Shown: in pieces, positions 7,790-18,354 of the stretch
How the letters are laid out: every line of letters starts with the position of its first letter
How positions within the stretch are numbered: the stretch's first letter is position 1
Source: Streptococcus mitis bv. 2 str. SK95
Lineage (GTDB): Bacteria > Bacillota > Bacilli > Lactobacillales > Streptococcaceae
Assembly: GCF_000222705.1 (NCBI RefSeq)
Contig: NZ_AFUB01000023.1
Span: 124,001 to 188,000 of the forward strand
DNA: 64,000 nt
Reading direction: 5' to 3'
Notes under the pieces: model-generated
Database searches by the model: none
What the model was told of the DNA's origin: nothing
The model's input: only the letters and a program-made list of their open reading frames with translations
Position numbers and translations under genes: made by a program

Positions 7790-8813
7790 CTTTTTCTCCT
7801 AATATTTTTATCCCAAAAGGAAAGTTGGTTCCTCTAAACACCCTGACTATCAATTCGCAGCCTAAAATTGTCAATAAAGCTACAAAAACTGTTATTATAT
7901 ATTGATTAACAAAAATTCCAGTATATTTAGTAGACAATTCTTTAACTAATTTTTCTACTAACACCAGAACTATCGGCGAATGTATTCCATAATAAATCAA
8001 CGTTTTTTGTCCGATTGATTTCAAAATGGAACTCTCTGGAATTGTTTTAAAAAATATAAGAACACTCCAAATTCCTGAAATAGCTGCCAAGTAAAATAAG
8101 AAATGATTCCCAATTTGCTGATAATACAAATCAACAATTTGATGGCCACTCACTCGATAGTTTAGTTTACTACTATAATTGGTAAGAATAAGTCCAATCG
8201 GTAAAAAGTAAATCGAAAAATACTTTTCTAATTGATGTAAATTATTCTTAGTCCATACTCCCAGCAAGATGAAAATCAGAGCAACAGGAACTAAATCAAT
8301 ATTCCAAATTAAATAATACTCCCTCTCATATACCTTCTGTCCGATATAGACTAAAACCAAGAGAGATAAGATTATTATTATCCACTGAGCCAAATTCCAT
8401 TTTCTCTTTAAAATAAAATAACTGAAAACATGAGCCAAAAACATCACATTCAAAAACCATAATTGAAAATAAATATGCAAACGATCTGAAATCAGTAACT
8501 GTTTTGTAAAATGAAGAATATTAAAACTCAGAACTTTATCAGGATACATGACAAAAAGTTGAAACAGAAAAACAAAACTATTCAGCAAGAAAAAAGGAAT
8601 AACTAAACTCTTTACCTTATTTAAACAATAGCCTGAGAAGGTTTCGTATTTTCTAACATTCAAAGTAAAACCAGATAAGAAAAAGAACAACGGTATGTGG
8701 AATGAATAGAGAAGCAACTTAGCATTATTTGGAACGAAGCTACTATGTCCAATGATAACTAATATAATCGCTAAACCTTTAGACATATCTATGTAACCAA
8801 TTCGGTTCTTCAT
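7782..8813 (-). CDS. acyltransferase family 3 membrane protein (OafA/WecH-like)
   Basis: The protein has 343 residues and about ten membrane helices. It starts with IGYIDMSKGLAIILVIIGHSS, the signature first helix of acyltransferase family 3 with the conserved His of the active site, followed by SFHIPLFFFLSGFTL. These enzymes move acetyl or other acyl groups across the membrane to surface sugars. It sits between the membrane protein pseudogene and the GT2 gene in a tight leftward operon (1-bp gap upstream, 8-bp overlap downstream). I infer acylation of a teichoic acid or polysaccharide side group. The AT-rich composition fits horizontal gain. Confidence 0.85.
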   Translation of the reverse strand: MKNRIGYIDMSKGLAIILVIIGHSSFVPNNAKLLLYSFHIPLFFFLSGFTLNVRKYETFSGYCLNKVKSLVIPFFLLNSFVFLFQLFVMYPDKVLSFNILHFTKQLLISDRLHIYFQLWFLNVMFLAHVFSYFILKRKWNLAQWIIIILSLLVLVYIGQKVYEREYYLIWNIDLVPVALIFILLGVWTKNNLHQLEKYFSIYFLPIGLILTNYSSKLNYRVSGHQIVDLYYQQIGNHFLFYLAAISGIWSVLIFFKTIPESSILKSIGQKTLIYYGIHSPIVLVLVEKLVKELSTKYTGIFVNQYIITVFVALLTILGCELIVRVFRGTNFPFGIKILGEKDE

Positions 8814-8814
8814 A

Positions 8815-10423
8815 CTATCCTCCTGTTCCTAATTTTAATTGATAAACGCTCATATCTGAAGTTACAGATTCAACTTCCTCAAAGTAAACATCCTTCTGAT
8901 AATGTTCTTTCATGATTTTTTTAACACTATCCATATTCCCTGAGGAAGTGGACCAAAAGAAGAGAATATTCTGATTGTTGATTGCAGAGGATAACAGATT
9001 TTCAGGTTCTTCAACTCCGTATCTCTTCATTTGTTGATAATAATGAGGAGAAAAAGTTTGCCAATTTCCTAATGTAGTTGTATTTGTCACTAACTGATTG
9101 GGTCTTAATTTAAAAGTTGACAATGTAGGCTGTGAAGAAACCAAAGTGCCATATCCACCGAAAACAATAAGTTTATCCGAATTCCTCTGTACAAGATTTT
9201 GGTACTCTGATACTACTGACGATTGAATATAGGGAAACCAATACAGTTCTTGTCCAAGCTTATTTATCCATACTGCTCCTCCTAGTATTCCCATTATTTG
9301 TATGCTAAGGAACACCTTCCTCTTATCAAATAAACTTCTTTTTTCATAAAATGATCGAGCATAAAAAATAAATACTAATAAGAAACATACTATTAGAGGG
9401 ATATATACGCGCTCTACTACCCTCTGTCTAACAAAGAGAGCTCCAATTAAAAGTAATGGGAAAATCGGCACAAACCATCCGTATAGCTTCTTAGGCTTAA
9501 AAATCAAGAACCAACTAATCAATACTAAAGAGAAGGTTGTCAGTATACTATTCTTAAAAAAATCTGATATCATCTGAGGCAGATTAAACGAGTATTTCTC
9601 TGAAAGGGAACGAACAGATTCAATGTTTGTTAAAAGAGTATTGCTTAAGGCCTTTTTTTCAGCAAATAACCAGTAGGTGGAGACATTCAAATCATTCTCA
9701 CTTACTCCCAAAACTTCAAATTCATTCGCATGTCTTTGATAATCAATAGCAGGATAATCTCTCAAATTCGTACTTAGGGCATTCCATGTCAAATACTCCT
9801 GTACGTCAGCTTTCCCTAGTGTATATAGTTTATTGGAAGCAAAAATCAGTAAAATGACGCTAAATAATAAAACAATTTCTTTTCTTTTTTTAAAAGATAT
9901 CCACTCAAACAGCAGAAAAGGGAATAACAGTAAAATAAAGCTTGATATAATTTGAGGTCGAATGGATAAACCAATGAACAATAGTGATAGTCCTGAAATG
10001 TACCTTTTGTCAAATAGTAAAAAAGTTGCTGCCGTAGCTGATAAATATGCAATAACGGAAAAAGAAAAATATTTAATAAGTATCAATTGGGCTAAAAACA
10101 CAATTGGAAGCAAAAGATACAGTTTTTTCTTATAAAAAAAGATAGCATAGACACCAAAACTAATACAATAAATACTAACTAAAAAGATAAAAAAATATTC
10201 CAATCAGTAAAAATTTTTTGAAGAAAGACCAACCCTGTAGATAATAAAATTCCTACATAGGGCAATAGCATATTCTCCCCAGATAATATGGTTTGATTCA
10301 CCATGATATCATCTACTACAGGATATTCAAAACCTCTAAAGGATATATAGAGATAAAAAATAAAAATGGCAAAAATAAAAAACTTAAGCTAAGTAGCCTA
10401 TTGACCATATTTTTATTTATCAT
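8815..10423 (-). pseudogene. polytopic glycosyltransferase-like membrane protein, split by two single-base frameshifts
   Basis: An intact 462-residue frame runs from 10203 (TTG) to 8815, with many membrane helices and a C-terminal extracytoplasmic domain. Coding continues upstream in other frames. From the ATG at 10423 one frame gives a basic start and hydrophobic helix, then shifts into a frame reading RGFEYPVVDDIMVNQ, then shifts again into the long frame near 10185-10205. Adding one T to a T6 run (near 10373) and one T to a T7 run (near 10190) joins all three into a single 536-residue protein. It resembles GT-C type or GtrC-like membrane transferases that use lipid-linked sugar. The break may be decay, slipped-strand phase variation or sequencing error. 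Confidence 0.7.
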
Positions 10424-10517
10424 TACAAGCTCTCTTTCAAATAAATATTACTCTTCAATTCTACCACATTTCCTTCTAAAAAACTAGCTCACCCCCAATC
10501 TTGTAAACCTATATCGT

Positions 10518-10546
10518 TTGAATTTTCCCATGAAAACCAGTATAAT
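10518..10546 (+). promoter_or_regulatory. mntE promoter
   Basis: TTGAAT (10518-10523), 17-bp spacer, TATAAT (10541-10546), 34 bases before the start codon. Confidence 0.7.
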
Positions 10547-10580
10547 GAAAACAGAATCTCAGCTCTAGAAAGGAAGTCCG

Positions 10581-11765
10581 ATGAACCAATCCATGTCAAA
10601 TCTTAAGTTGGCGGAACGTGGTGCCATTATCAGCATTTCGACCTACCTACTCTTATCTGCGGCAAAATTAGCGACTGGCCACCTCCTACATTCTTCCAGT
10701 TTGGTAGCGGATGGTTTCAACAACGTATCCGATATTATCGGAAATGTTGCTCTTCTGATCGGTATTCGGATGGCTCGCCAGCCTGCAGACCGTGACCACC
10801 GCTTTGGACACTGGAAGATTGAAGATTTAGCTAGTTTGATCACTTCCATCATCATGTTCTACGTTGGTTTTGATGTACTTCGTGACACCATTCAGAAAAT
10901 CCTCAGTCGGGAACAGACAGTTATCGATCCTCTGGGTGCAACTCTCGGAGTCGTCTCTGCGGCAGTCATGTTCGCAGTTTATCTCTATAATACTCGCCTC
11001 AGTAAGAAATCCAAGTCCAAGGCTCTCAAGGCAGCTGCTAAGGACAATCTTTCCGATGCTGTCACCTCACTTGGGACTTCCATTGCCATCCTAGCCAGCA
11101 GTTTCAATTATCCTATCGTGGATAAATTGGTCGCTATCATTATCACTTTCTTTATCTTAAAGACAGCTTATGATATCTTTATCGAGTCTTCCTTCAGTCT
11201 TTCAGATGGTTTTGACGACCGTTTGCTAGAGGACTACCAAAAGGCCATCATGGAGATACCAAAGATTAGTAAGGTCAAATCTCAAAGAGGGCGCACCTAC
11301 GGTAGCAACATCTACCTTGATATCACCTTAGAAATGAATCCCGACTTATCTGTCTATGAAAGTCATGAGATTGCAGACCAGGTCGAATCCATGCTGGAAG
11401 AGCGCTTTGGAGTCTTTGATACCGATGTCCATATCGAGCCAGCTCCCATACCTGAGGACGAAATTTTGGACAATGTCTATAAAAAACTGCTCATGCGTGA
11501 ACAATTGATTGACCAAGGAAATCAGCTAGAAGAACTCCTTGCTGAGGACTTTCTCTATATCCGTCAAGATGGAGAGCAGATGGATAAAGAGGCTTATAAG
11601 TCTGAAAAAGAACTTAGTGCTGCTATTAAGGATATTCAAATCACTTCCATCAGTCAAAAGACCAAACTCATCAGCTATGAGTTAGATGGTATCGTCCACA
11701 CCAGTATCTGGCGTCGCCACGAAACTTGGCAAAATATCTTTCATCAAGAAACCAAAAAAGAATAG
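10581..11765 (+). CDS. mntE: cation diffusion facilitator, manganese exporter MntE
   Basis: The 394-residue CDF transporter has six membrane helices in the N-terminal half. The metal-site patterns are visible: DGFNNVSD in helix 2 (Asn and Asp ligands typical of Mn-type CDFs), DRDHRFGHWKIED (HRFGH), and DNLSDAVTS in helix 5. The cytoplasmic domain has the ferredoxin-like dimer fold and an added C-terminal part of about 100 residues. In S. pneumoniae the matching gene protects against manganese excess. AAGGAAG precedes the ATG. It has its own promoter and ends at a strong terminator. In pneumococci it lies beside caxP; here three glycan genes intervene. Confidence 0.9.
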   Translation: MNQSMSNLKLAERGAIISISTYLLLSAAKLATGHLLHSSSLVADGFNNVSDIIGNVALLIGIRMARQPADRDHRFGHWKIEDLASLITSIIMFYVGFDVLRDTIQKILSREQTVIDPLGATLGVVSAAVMFAVYLYNTRLSKKSKSKALKAAAKDNLSDAVTSLGTSIAILASSFNYPIVDKLVAIIITFFILKTAYDIFIESSFSLSDGFDDRLLEDYQKAIMEIPKISKVKSQRGRTYGSNIYLDITLEMNPDLSVYESHEIADQVESMLEERFGVFDTDVHIEPAPIPEDEILDNVYKKLLMREQLIDQGNQLEELLAEDFLYIRQDGEQMDKEAYKSEKELSAAIKDIQITSISQKTKLISYELDGIVHTSIWRRHETWQNIFHQETKKE

Positions 11766-11767
11766 AG

Positions 11768-11793
11768 AAATCCTGTCATGAGACGGGATTTTT
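11768..11793. terminator. bidirectional terminator between mntE and the ABC-F gene
   Basis: Ten-bp stem AAATCCTGTC / GACGGGATTT with an ATGA loop and T-run on the plus strand; it may also serve the convergent gene ending at 11802. Confidence 0.85.
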
Positions 11794-11801
11794 CTATTCT
11801 T

Positions 11802-13673
11802 CTAGCTATCAAAGTCACTTAGATATTCAAAGCGTTCGTATTTTTCAAGGAGTGCTTCGTTTTTCTCATCCAGTTCTTTTTGGAGAGTAGCTAGCTTACC
11901 AAAGTCAGAACCATTAGCCTGCATTTCCTCTTCAATAGCAGCGATACGATTTTCTAAGGCCTCAATATCTGCTTCAATACTTGCCCACTCCTGCTTTTCT
12001 TGGTAGGTCATACGCTTCTTGTCTTCACGAACTTTGACCGCTTTCTCTTTTTCGGCCTTTTGAACTTGACTTGCTGTTTCTTCTTCAAAGGCCTTTTCAT
12101 CAAGATAATCGGTATAATGACCAAAGAAAGTACGAATGTTACCATCTTCAAAAGCGAGGATTTTTGTTGCTACCTTATCCAGAAAATAACGGTCGTGGCT
12201 GACTGTTAAAACGGGACCTGCAAAGCCCTGCAAGAAATTCTCCAAGACTGTCAAAGTCGCAATGTCTAGGTCATTGGTCGGCTCGTCCAAGAGGAGAACA
12301 TTTGGTTTTTCCAAGAGAAGTTTAAGGAGATAGAGTCGTTTTTTCTCGCCACCAGATAACTTCTCAATCAAGGTTCCATGTGTCGAACGTGGAAAGAGGA
12401 ATTGCTCTAGCAACTCAGCGATGGAAGTCGTAGAACCACCACTGGTCTTAACCTCTTCTGCTACTTCCTGCAGGTAATTGATAACCCGTTTGCTTTCATC
12501 CAACCCTTCGATTTGTTGAGAGAAATAGGCGATACGGACTGTTTCACCGATGATGACTTGACCTGCTGTCGGCTCAAGACTTCCTGCAATCAGATTGAGA
12601 AGAGTTGATTTTCCAACACCATTATCCCCAACGATTCCAATGCGGTCTTTGGCTTGCACCAAGAGATTAAAATCTTGTAAAATAGGCTTGTTCTCATAGG
12701 CGAAGGAAACATCTTTAAACTCGATGACCTTCTTGCCAATCCGACTGGTTTCAAAGTTCATGGTCAAGTCTGTCTCAGTAACGCCGCCTGAAACTTCTTT
12801 TTTCAAGTCATGGAAACGATTGATACGGGCTTGTTGCTTGGTCGCACGCGCTTGCGGTTGTCTGCGCATCCAGGCCAATTCTTGTTTGTAGAGTTGTTCT
12901 TTTTTGTGAAGGAGAGCGGCATCGCGTTCATCCTGTTCGGCTTTGAGGCGAACATAGTCCTGGTAATTGCCCTGATACTCGGTCAAGCCTGCTCGGTCCA
13001 ACTCGAAAATCCGCGTTGACAGTGCATCTAAAAAATAGCGATCGTGGGTGATAAAGAGAACCGTCTTCTTGGAATTTTTCAAAAAAAGGGTCAACCACTC
13101 GATGGTCGCAATGTCCAGATGGTTGGTTGGCTCATCCAGTAGCAAGAGATCGTGGTCTCCAAGAAGAACTTGCGCCAACTGGACCCGTCTTCTCAGACCA
13201 CCTGACAATTCACCAACTGGAGTCGACAAGTCCTGAATCCCTAGCTTGCTGAGAACGGTCTTGACCTGACTCTCGATTTCCCAAGCTTGGAGAGAATCCA
13301 TCTCCGCCATGACCCGTTCCAAACGAGCCTGCTTGTCCTCGCTATAGTTGAGCATGATCAACTCATACTCACGAATCAGCTGAATCTCTTTGAGGTCGCT
13401 GGATAGAACCGTATCCAAAACTGTCTTACTATCATCGAATTCTGGATCCTGGGTCAAATAGCCAATCTTGTAGTCATTCTTAGCTGAAAAGGGACTAACA
13501 TCGCCATCAAAACCAGAAACGCCTGAAAGGACGTCAAAAAGAGTAGTCTTTCCTGTACCGTTGACACCAATCAGACCGATTCTGTCCAAATCATGGATGA
13601 TAAAAGAAATATCTTTAAAAACGGTCTTGTCACCGACGGATTTACTTAGTTTTTCAACAATAAAATCACTCAT
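11802..13673 (-). CDS. ABC-F family ATPase (Uup-like)
   Basis: The 623-residue protein has two ABC cassettes and no membrane domain. Walker A motifs are [10 protein letters not shown] (about residue 36) and [10 protein letters not shown] (about 349); signatures are LSGGLRRRV and LSGGEKKRL; each is followed by the ABC-F form [16 protein letters not shown] charged linker joins the cassettes and the C-terminus is a coiled coil ([16 protein letters not shown] onward), the Uup-type tail. ABC-F proteins act on ribosomes or branched DNA. Its start overlaps the cca stop by 4 bp (ATGA), so it is translationally coupled in the dapB-cca operon. No antibiotic resistance role is implied. Confidence 0.85.
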   Translation of the reverse strand: MSDFIVEKLSKSVGDKTVFKDISFIIHDLDRIGLIGVNGTGKTTLFDVLSGVSGFDGDVSPFSAKNDYKIGYLTQDPEFDDSKTVLDTVLSSDLKEIQLIREYELIMLNYSEDKQARLERVMAEMDSLQAWEIESQVKTVLSKLGIQDLSTPVGELSGGLRRRVQLAQVLLGDHDLLLLDEPTNHLDIATIEWLTLFLKNSKKTVLFITHDRYFLDALSTRIFELDRAGLTEYQGNYQDYVRLKAEQDERDAALLHKKEQLYKQELAWMRRQPQARATKQQARINRFHDLKKEVSGGVTETDLTMNFETSRIGKKVIEFKDVSFAYENKPILQDFNLLVQAKDRIGIVGDNGVGKSTLLNLIAGSLEPTAGQVIIGETVRIAYFSQQIEGLDESKRVINYLQEVAEEVKTSGGSTTSIAELLEQFLFPRSTHGTLIEKLSGGEKKRLYLLKLLLEKPNVLLLDEPTNDLDIATLTVLENFLQGFAGPVLTVSHDRYFLDKVATKILAFEDGNIRTFFGHYTDYLDEKAFEEETASQVQKAEKEKAVKVREDKKRMTYQEKQEWASIEADIEALENRIAAIEEEMQANGSDFGKLATLQKELDEKNEALLEKYERFEYLSDFDS

Positions 13674-14869
13674 TTTTTCTCCCTCAGGTAAGCATGGATA
13701 GCTTGACGATTATTTTCCAATTCTCCATCGACAATGGCAAACTCAATCTCTGTTAAAATCTCTCCTAAATCTGGACCAGGTTGGTAAGCATATTCCTTGA
13801 TTAAAATACCACCGTTAATCTTGATTTCTTTCTTATCATGAATGGTCAAACTCTGGTAAGTTTCAGTGATGGCTTGTGGATTGACTTCTTTTCCTTGGGC
13901 CTGACGAAGCCTTTCAGCTTGTAGTAGGGAATCCAAGTCAAAGCGGTAACAATCGCGCTTGCTCAACTCTCCTTCTTCTCGCAAAGCCAAAATGGTCAGC
14001 AAATCCTGAACCTGCTTGGCAAATTGACGTGAGGTCTTCCAATGTTTCAAAAATGGCTGTGCATCTTTAATCTCCAAAGTCCACAATAGAGCCGCCCAGG
14101 CTTGCTCAGAAGACTCAAAGGTGAAATCCGCCTCTAAATCAAACAATTTTTGAAGCTTTTCTCGACTGACTGCCATATCAGGGAGATAATCATAAGCTTG
14201 ACTCTCAATCATGGAAGACAGGCCAACTCGCCAAAAAGGTGCCAGCAAGAGTTTATCAAACTCAACGAAGGTGCGCTCCACAGAAATCTTCTCCAAGAGG
14301 GGCGTCAAAGTCTTCATCGCTTCAAATGTTTCTCGCTCAAGTTCAAAACCAAGACTGGATTGAAAACGGAAACCACGCATAATCCGCAGAGCATCTTCGT
14401 TGAAACGCTCACTAGCAATTCCAACTGCTCGCAAAACTTGATTTTCTAAATCTTCTAAACCATGGAACAAGTCAATGATTTCGCCTGCTTCATCCAAGGC
14501 AAAAGCATTGACTGTAAAATCACGACGCTTGAGGTCTTCTTCTAGCGAACGCACAAAGGAAACCGCACTCGGTCTGCGATAGTCCACATAGACATCTTCA
14601 GTTCGAAAGGTGGTTACCTCATACTCCTCGTCCCCATCTAGGACCAAGATGGTTCCGTGCTCGATTCCGATATCTACAGTTCTTGGAAAGATTTTCTTGG
14701 TTTCCTCTGGATAAGAAGAGGTCGCAATATCCACATCATGGATGGGACGATTGAGGATGGCATCTCGGACAGAGCCTCCAACAAAATAGGCTTCAAAACC
14801 TGCTTCTTTAATTTTTTCTAATACTGGTAAAGCCTTCTGAAATTCAGAAGGCATTTGCGTTAATCTCAT
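13670..14869 (-). CDS. cca: CCA-adding tRNA nucleotidyltransferase
   Basis: The 399-residue class II nucleotidyltransferase carries the head motif [10 protein letters not shown], the catalytic carboxylates DVDIATS, the arginine-rich [12 protein letters not shown] and the neck motif RIMRGFRFQ. It adds or repairs the 3' CCA of tRNAs using CTP and ATP. The length matches the Gram-positive CCA enzyme. It overlaps dapB upstream and the ABC-F gene downstream by 4 bp each. Confidence 0.95.
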   Translation of the reverse strand: MRLTQMPSEFQKALPVLEKIKEAGFEAYFVGGSVRDAILNRPIHDVDIATSSYPEETKKIFPRTVDIGIEHGTILVLDGDEEYEVTTFRTEDVYVDYRRPSAVSFVRSLEEDLKRRDFTVNAFALDEAGEIIDLFHGLEDLENQVLRAVGIASERFNEDALRIMRGFRFQSSLGFELERETFEAMKTLTPLLEKISVERTFVEFDKLLLAPFWRVGLSSMIESQAYDYLPDMAVSREKLQKLFDLEADFTFESSEQAWAALLWTLEIKDAQPFLKHWKTSRQFAKQVQDLLTILALREEGELSKRDCYRFDLDSLLQAERLRQAQGKEVNPQAITETYQSLTIHDKKEIKINGGILIKEYAYQPGPDLGEILTEIEFAIVDGELENNRQAIHAYLREKK

Positions 14870-15633
14870 AATAAGTGTTCTAATCCATAGACAAGCTCAT
14901 GACGCTTGACAACTTCTTTGATTCCCAAATTGACCCCTGTCATGAAGGAGCTGCGATCATAGGAGTCATGACGAAGGGTCAATCCTTCTCCCTGATTGCC
15001 AAAGATGACTTCCTGATGGGCTACCAAGCCAGGTAGACGGACTGAGTGGATGCGCATGCCATCAAAGTCTGCACCTCGGGCACCCGCAATCAATTCTTCC
15101 TCATCAGGCGCACCTTGTTGGATAGACTCTCGAACTTCCGCCATCAGCTCAGCCGTTTTAATGGCTGTTCCACTCGGAGCATCTTTTTTCTTGTCATGAT
15201 GGAGCTCGATAATCTCCACATTTGGGAAATATTTGACAGCCTGCGCCGCAAATTGCATGAGCAAGACAGCTCCCAAGGCAAAGTTAGGGGCAATCAAGCC
15301 ACCCAAATCTTGTTCACGGGAAAATGCTTTTAGTTCTGTAATTTCTTCACTAGTAAAGCCTGTTGTTCCTACGACAGGAGCAAAGCCATTTTCAAGAGCA
15401 AAACGTGTATTTTCGTAGGCAACGGCTGGTGTAGTAAAATCTACCCAGACATCCGCTTCAAAACCAGCCAAGTCAGTCTTATCATTGAAGACAGGAATTC
15501 CCTGCCATTCTGACTCAGACTCAAAAGGATCCAAAACTGCGACCAAGTCCAAGTCGGGATCAGCCAAGACCATCTGGCAGGCAGCTTGGCCCATCTTTCC
15601 CTTAAAACCGGCAATAATTACTCGAATACTCAT
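14866..15633 (-). CDS. dapB: 4-hydroxy-tetrahydrodipicolinate reductase
   Basis: The 255-residue protein has the nucleotide-binding GFKGKMGQ at the N-terminus, the GTTGF segment, and the substrate motif [15 protein letters not shown]. It reduces dihydrodipicolinate with NAD(P)H in the lysine/diaminopimelate pathway; streptococcal peptidoglycan uses lysine. It is followed with 4-bp overlap by cca, a pairing seen in pneumococci and other Firmicutes. Confidence 0.95.
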   Translation of the reverse strand: MSIRVIIAGFKGKMGQAACQMVLADPDLDLVAVLDPFESESEWQGIPVFNDKTDLAGFEADVWVDFTTPAVAYENTRFALENGFAPVVGTTGFTSEEITELKAFSREQDLGGLIAPNFALGAVLLMQFAAQAVKYFPNVEIIELHHDKKKDAPSGTAIKTAELMAEVRESIQQGAPDEEELIAGARGADFDGMRIHSVRLPGLVAHQEVIFGNQGEGLTLRHDSYDRSSFMTGVNLGIKEVVKRHELVYGLEHLL

Positions 15634-15672
15634 CTCTACTCCTATTTAAGATACAAATCCTGTAAGAACAAT

Positions 15673-16521
15673 CTAGACGATTGGTGTATAGCTCAAGGCG
15701 ATACTGCCTTCTCCAAGGTGGGTCCCAATGACACTACCAAAGCTAACAATTGGGATCTCAGAATTCACATCACTCTCAATCAAAAGTTGGCGTAAATCTG
15801 CCGCCTTTTGAGGAGCGTTCCCATGAATGACTGTAATACGGTAGTCCCCATCTTTTGTCAACTCTTTAATGATTTCCACCAAACGTTTGGTTGCCTTCTT
15901 TTCCGTACGAACTTTTTCGTAAACTTCAATCACCCCTTGGTCATTAAAGTAGAGGATAGGCTTGATACTGAGGAGATTCCCTAAGATGGCTGCCCCATTT
16001 GACAAACGTCCTCCCTTAACCAAGTGGTCGAGGTCATCTACTATGATAAAAGCTGAATTATCAGCAATTTGGATAGCCAACTTCTCCTGAATCCGAGCAA
16101 AATCATCGCCTTGTTCTGCCCATTTAAAGGCACTCTCTACCATAAATCCTAGAGGGAAGCTTGTAATATGGGTATCTGGAAAGGCAATGGTCAAGCCATC
16201 ATACTCATCCAACATGTATTGGATATTCTGATAAAAGCCTGAAATTCCTGACGAAAGAAAGAGTCCCAAGACATGGGTATAACCTTGTCCTTTCAAGGAA
16301 CTTAGAATCTCATCCAATTTGGCAATACTTGGTTGACTAGTTTTAGGCAATTCTGCAGACTGAGCCATTTTTTGATAAAATTCCTCAGCAATCAGATTGA
16401 CACCTTCAACATACTCCTCCCCATCAATGTTGACAGGAATATCCAAGATAAAAAGATTCTCTCTTTGCAGCGTCTTCTCCTCTAAATAGGCTGAAGAATC
16501 TGTAATGACAGCTAATTTCAT
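15673..16521 (-). CDS. DegV family fatty-acid-binding protein
   Basis: This 282-residue DegV/FakB-like protein has the N-terminal ITDSSAYL, the ligand-loop TSQPS, the LSSGISG motif and the conserved lower-domain [10 protein letters not shown] and GGRLSNGAA segments. Family members bind a fatty acid and, as FakB partners, present it to the kinase FakA for phosphorylation. Which FakB class it belongs to cannot be told from here. It begins 2 bp after DUF1149 and is probably in one operon with dapB-cca downstream. Confidence 0.85.
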   Translation of the reverse strand: MKLAVITDSSAYLEEKTLQRENLFILDIPVNIDGEEYVEGVNLIAEEFYQKMAQSAELPKTSQPSIAKLDEILSSLKGQGYTHVLGLFLSSGISGFYQNIQYMLDEYDGLTIAFPDTHITSFPLGFMVESAFKWAEQGDDFARIQEKLAIQIADNSAFIIVDDLDHLVKGGRLSNGAAILGNLLSIKPILYFNDQGVIEVYEKVRTEKKATKRLVEIIKELTKDGDYRITVIHGNAPQKAADLRQLLIESDVNSEIPIVSFGSVIGTHLGEGSIALSYTPIV

Positions 16522-16523
16522 GA

Positions 16524-16898
16524 CTAAAACTCCAAATTGATCCCTGGAAGATCCAAGGCGATTTCTGTTACTTCATACGTCAAACGGTTGAGCATGTTCA
16601 AGCATGGACGTGCCAAGTTTTCGACTTCTTCTTGGTTAAATTCGCTTGGTTCGTTGACAATACGACCTTCCACATGGTTAACTTGGGAAATCGTTCCGCT
16701 GATGACAAATTTGTCAAAGACAATCATGAAACTCAAGATAACGACAAGCGAAGTCACTTGGTTTTCTTGGTCATGTTGGAGCAACTGAAAGTTCACGTCT
16801 ACCTTGGTTTCAGGGGCTCCATTTTCATTTTCCCATTCAAAGTTGCGAGCATCAAAATGATACTGGCTAACAAATTCTTGTTCTCGTTTAAGATTCAT
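16524..16898 (-). CDS. DUF1149 family protein
   Basis: The 124-residue soluble protein is beta-rich and acidic, starting [20 protein letters not shown], a known streptococcal DUF1149 pattern. The family resembles the SecB-like fold in some predictions, but I would not assign a function. It is the first gene of the leftward DUF1149-degV-dapB-cca-ABC-F run and is preceded by an extended -10 promoter and GGGAGAG. Confidence 0.8.
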   Translation of the reverse strand: MNLKREQEFVSQYHFDARNFEWENENGAPETKVDVNFQLLQHDQENQVTSLVVILSFMIVFDKFVISGTISQVNHVEGRIVNEPSEFNQEEVENLARPCLNMLNRLTYEVTEIALDLPGINLEF

Positions 16899-16930
16899 TT
16901 TTCTCTCCCATTGCTACAATTTACTATGCA

Positions 16931-16939
16931 ATTGTACCA
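16931..16939 (-). promoter_or_regulatory. extended -10 promoter upstream of DUF1149
   Basis: Minus strand TG-G-TACAAT (TACAAT at 16936-16931), about 33 bases before the start. No convincing -35. Confidence 0.45.
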
Positions 16940-16971
16940 CATTTTTATCATTTCATCTAGTTTTCTAGGCT

Positions 16972-18324
16972 TTAGTCAATTCCGATTTCATCTTTAACAA
17001 CAGCAGCAATCGTATCTACGTAGTAGTTGACTTCTTCTGTTGTAGGGGCTTCTGCCATGACACGCAAGAGGGGTTCTGTTCCACTTGGGCGGACAAGGAT
17101 ACGACCGTTCCCTGCCATCTCTTCTTCCATCTTTTCGATGATTGTCTTGATGGCTGGTACTTCCATGGCCTTTTCTTTCATGGCATTTTCCACCCGGATA
17201 TTGACCAGTTTTTGTGGGTAAATCGTTACTTCTGATGCCAGTTGAGACAAGCTCTTACCTGTTTCTTTCATGATTTTAGTCAATTGGACAGCTGATAATT
17301 GACCATCACCAGTTGTATTGTAGTCCATCAAGATAACGTGACCAGACTGTTCACCACCAAGGTTGTAGCCTGATTTTCTCATTTCTTCAACGACATAGCG
17401 GTCACCAACAGCAGTCACTGCCTTGTTAATACCAGCACTCTCCAAGGCCTTATGGAACCCAAGGTTAGACATAACCGTTGTCACGATGGTGTTTTGAGCC
17501 AACTGTCCTTTTTCAGAAAGGTATTTCCCGATGATGTACATGATCTTATCACCATCGACGATGTCGCCATTTTCATCGACAGCAATCAAGCGGTCACTGT
17601 CTCCGTCAAAGGCCAAACCAATAGCTGACTGGCTTTCTTTGACTAGTTCCTGGAGAGCTTCTGGGTGAGTTGAACCAACATTCAAGTTGATATTAAGACC
17701 ATCTGGCGTCTCCCCGATAACTGTCAACTGGGCACCCAGATCAGCAAAAATCTGACGGGCACTTGTAGACGCTGCACCGTTTGCTGTGTCCAAGGCCACT
17801 TTCATTCCCTCAAGAGGAGCTCCAGTTGAAACAAGGTAGCCCTCGTACTTACGTAAGCCTTCTGGATAGTCCACTAAGGTTCCCAAGCCTTCGGCACTTG
17901 GACGAGGAAGAGTGTCTTCTGTAGCATCTAGCAAGGCTTCAATTTCTGCTTCTTTTTCATCATCAAGTTTGAAGCCATCTCCACCAAAGAACTTAATTCC
18001 ATTATCAAGGGCTGGGTTGTGACTCGCTGAAATCATGACACCCGCACTAGCTCCCTCAGTTTTAACCAAATAAGCTACTGCTGGTGTTGCAAGGACACCG
18101 AGTTTGTAGACGTGAATTCCTACTGAGAGGAGACCCGCTACCAAGGCAGATTCTAGCATTTCTCCTGAGATACGTGTATCACGTCCTACAAAGACTTTAG
18201 GGGCTTCCGTTTCGTGTTGACTGAGGACATAACCTCCAAAACGACCCAATTTAAAGGCCAATTCTGGCGTCAATTCTACGTTTGCTTCTCCACGGACTCC
18301 ATCAGTCCCAAAATATTTACCCAT
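16972..18324 (-). CDS. glmM: phosphoglucosamine mutase
   Basis: The 450-residue phosphohexomutase has [10 protein letters not shown] at the N-terminus, the phosphoserine loop [11 protein letters not shown] (serine near residue 101), the metal loop AFDGDSDR and the sugar loop GGEQSGH, ending with the phosphate-binding [10 protein letters not shown]. It interconverts glucosamine-6-P and glucosamine-1-P for UDP-GlcNAc and peptidoglycan. I chose the start MGKYFG (18324) because it matches the family; a start four codons earlier (18336) is possible. It is the last gene of the conserved cdaA-cdaR-glmM operon. Confidence 0.95.
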   Translation of the reverse strand: MGKYFGTDGVRGEANVELTPELAFKLGRFGGYVLSQHETEAPKVFVGRDTRISGEMLESALVAGLLSVGIHVYKLGVLATPAVAYLVKTEGASAGVMISASHNPALDNGIKFFGGDGFKLDDEKEAEIEALLDATEDTLPRPSAEGLGTLVDYPEGLRKYEGYLVSTGAPLEGMKVALDTANGAASTSARQIFADLGAQLTVIGETPDGLNINLNVGSTHPEALQELVKESQSAIGLAFDGDSDRLIAVDENGDIVDGDKIMYIIGKYLSEKGQLAQNTIVTTVMSNLGFHKALESAGINKAVTAVGDRYVVEEMRKSGYNLGGEQSGHVILMDYNTTGDGQLSAVQLTKIMKETGKSLSQLASEVTIYPQKLVNIRVENAMKEKAMEVPAIKTIIEKMEEEMAGNGRILVRPSGTEPLLRVMAEAPTTEEVNYYVDTIAAVVKDEIGID

Positions 18325-18354
18325 TTTATTTATCATCCTTTTCTACTATTTTGT

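Noticed and set aside
10293-10487. 64-residue plus-strand frame before mntE
   Set aside because: Antisense to the coding relic of the membrane transferase; no ribosome site.
11802-13673. Antibiotic-resistance ABC-F protein
   Set aside because: The gene is in a housekeeping operon with Uup-like coiled-coil tail and has no leader peptide typical for inducible resistance genes.
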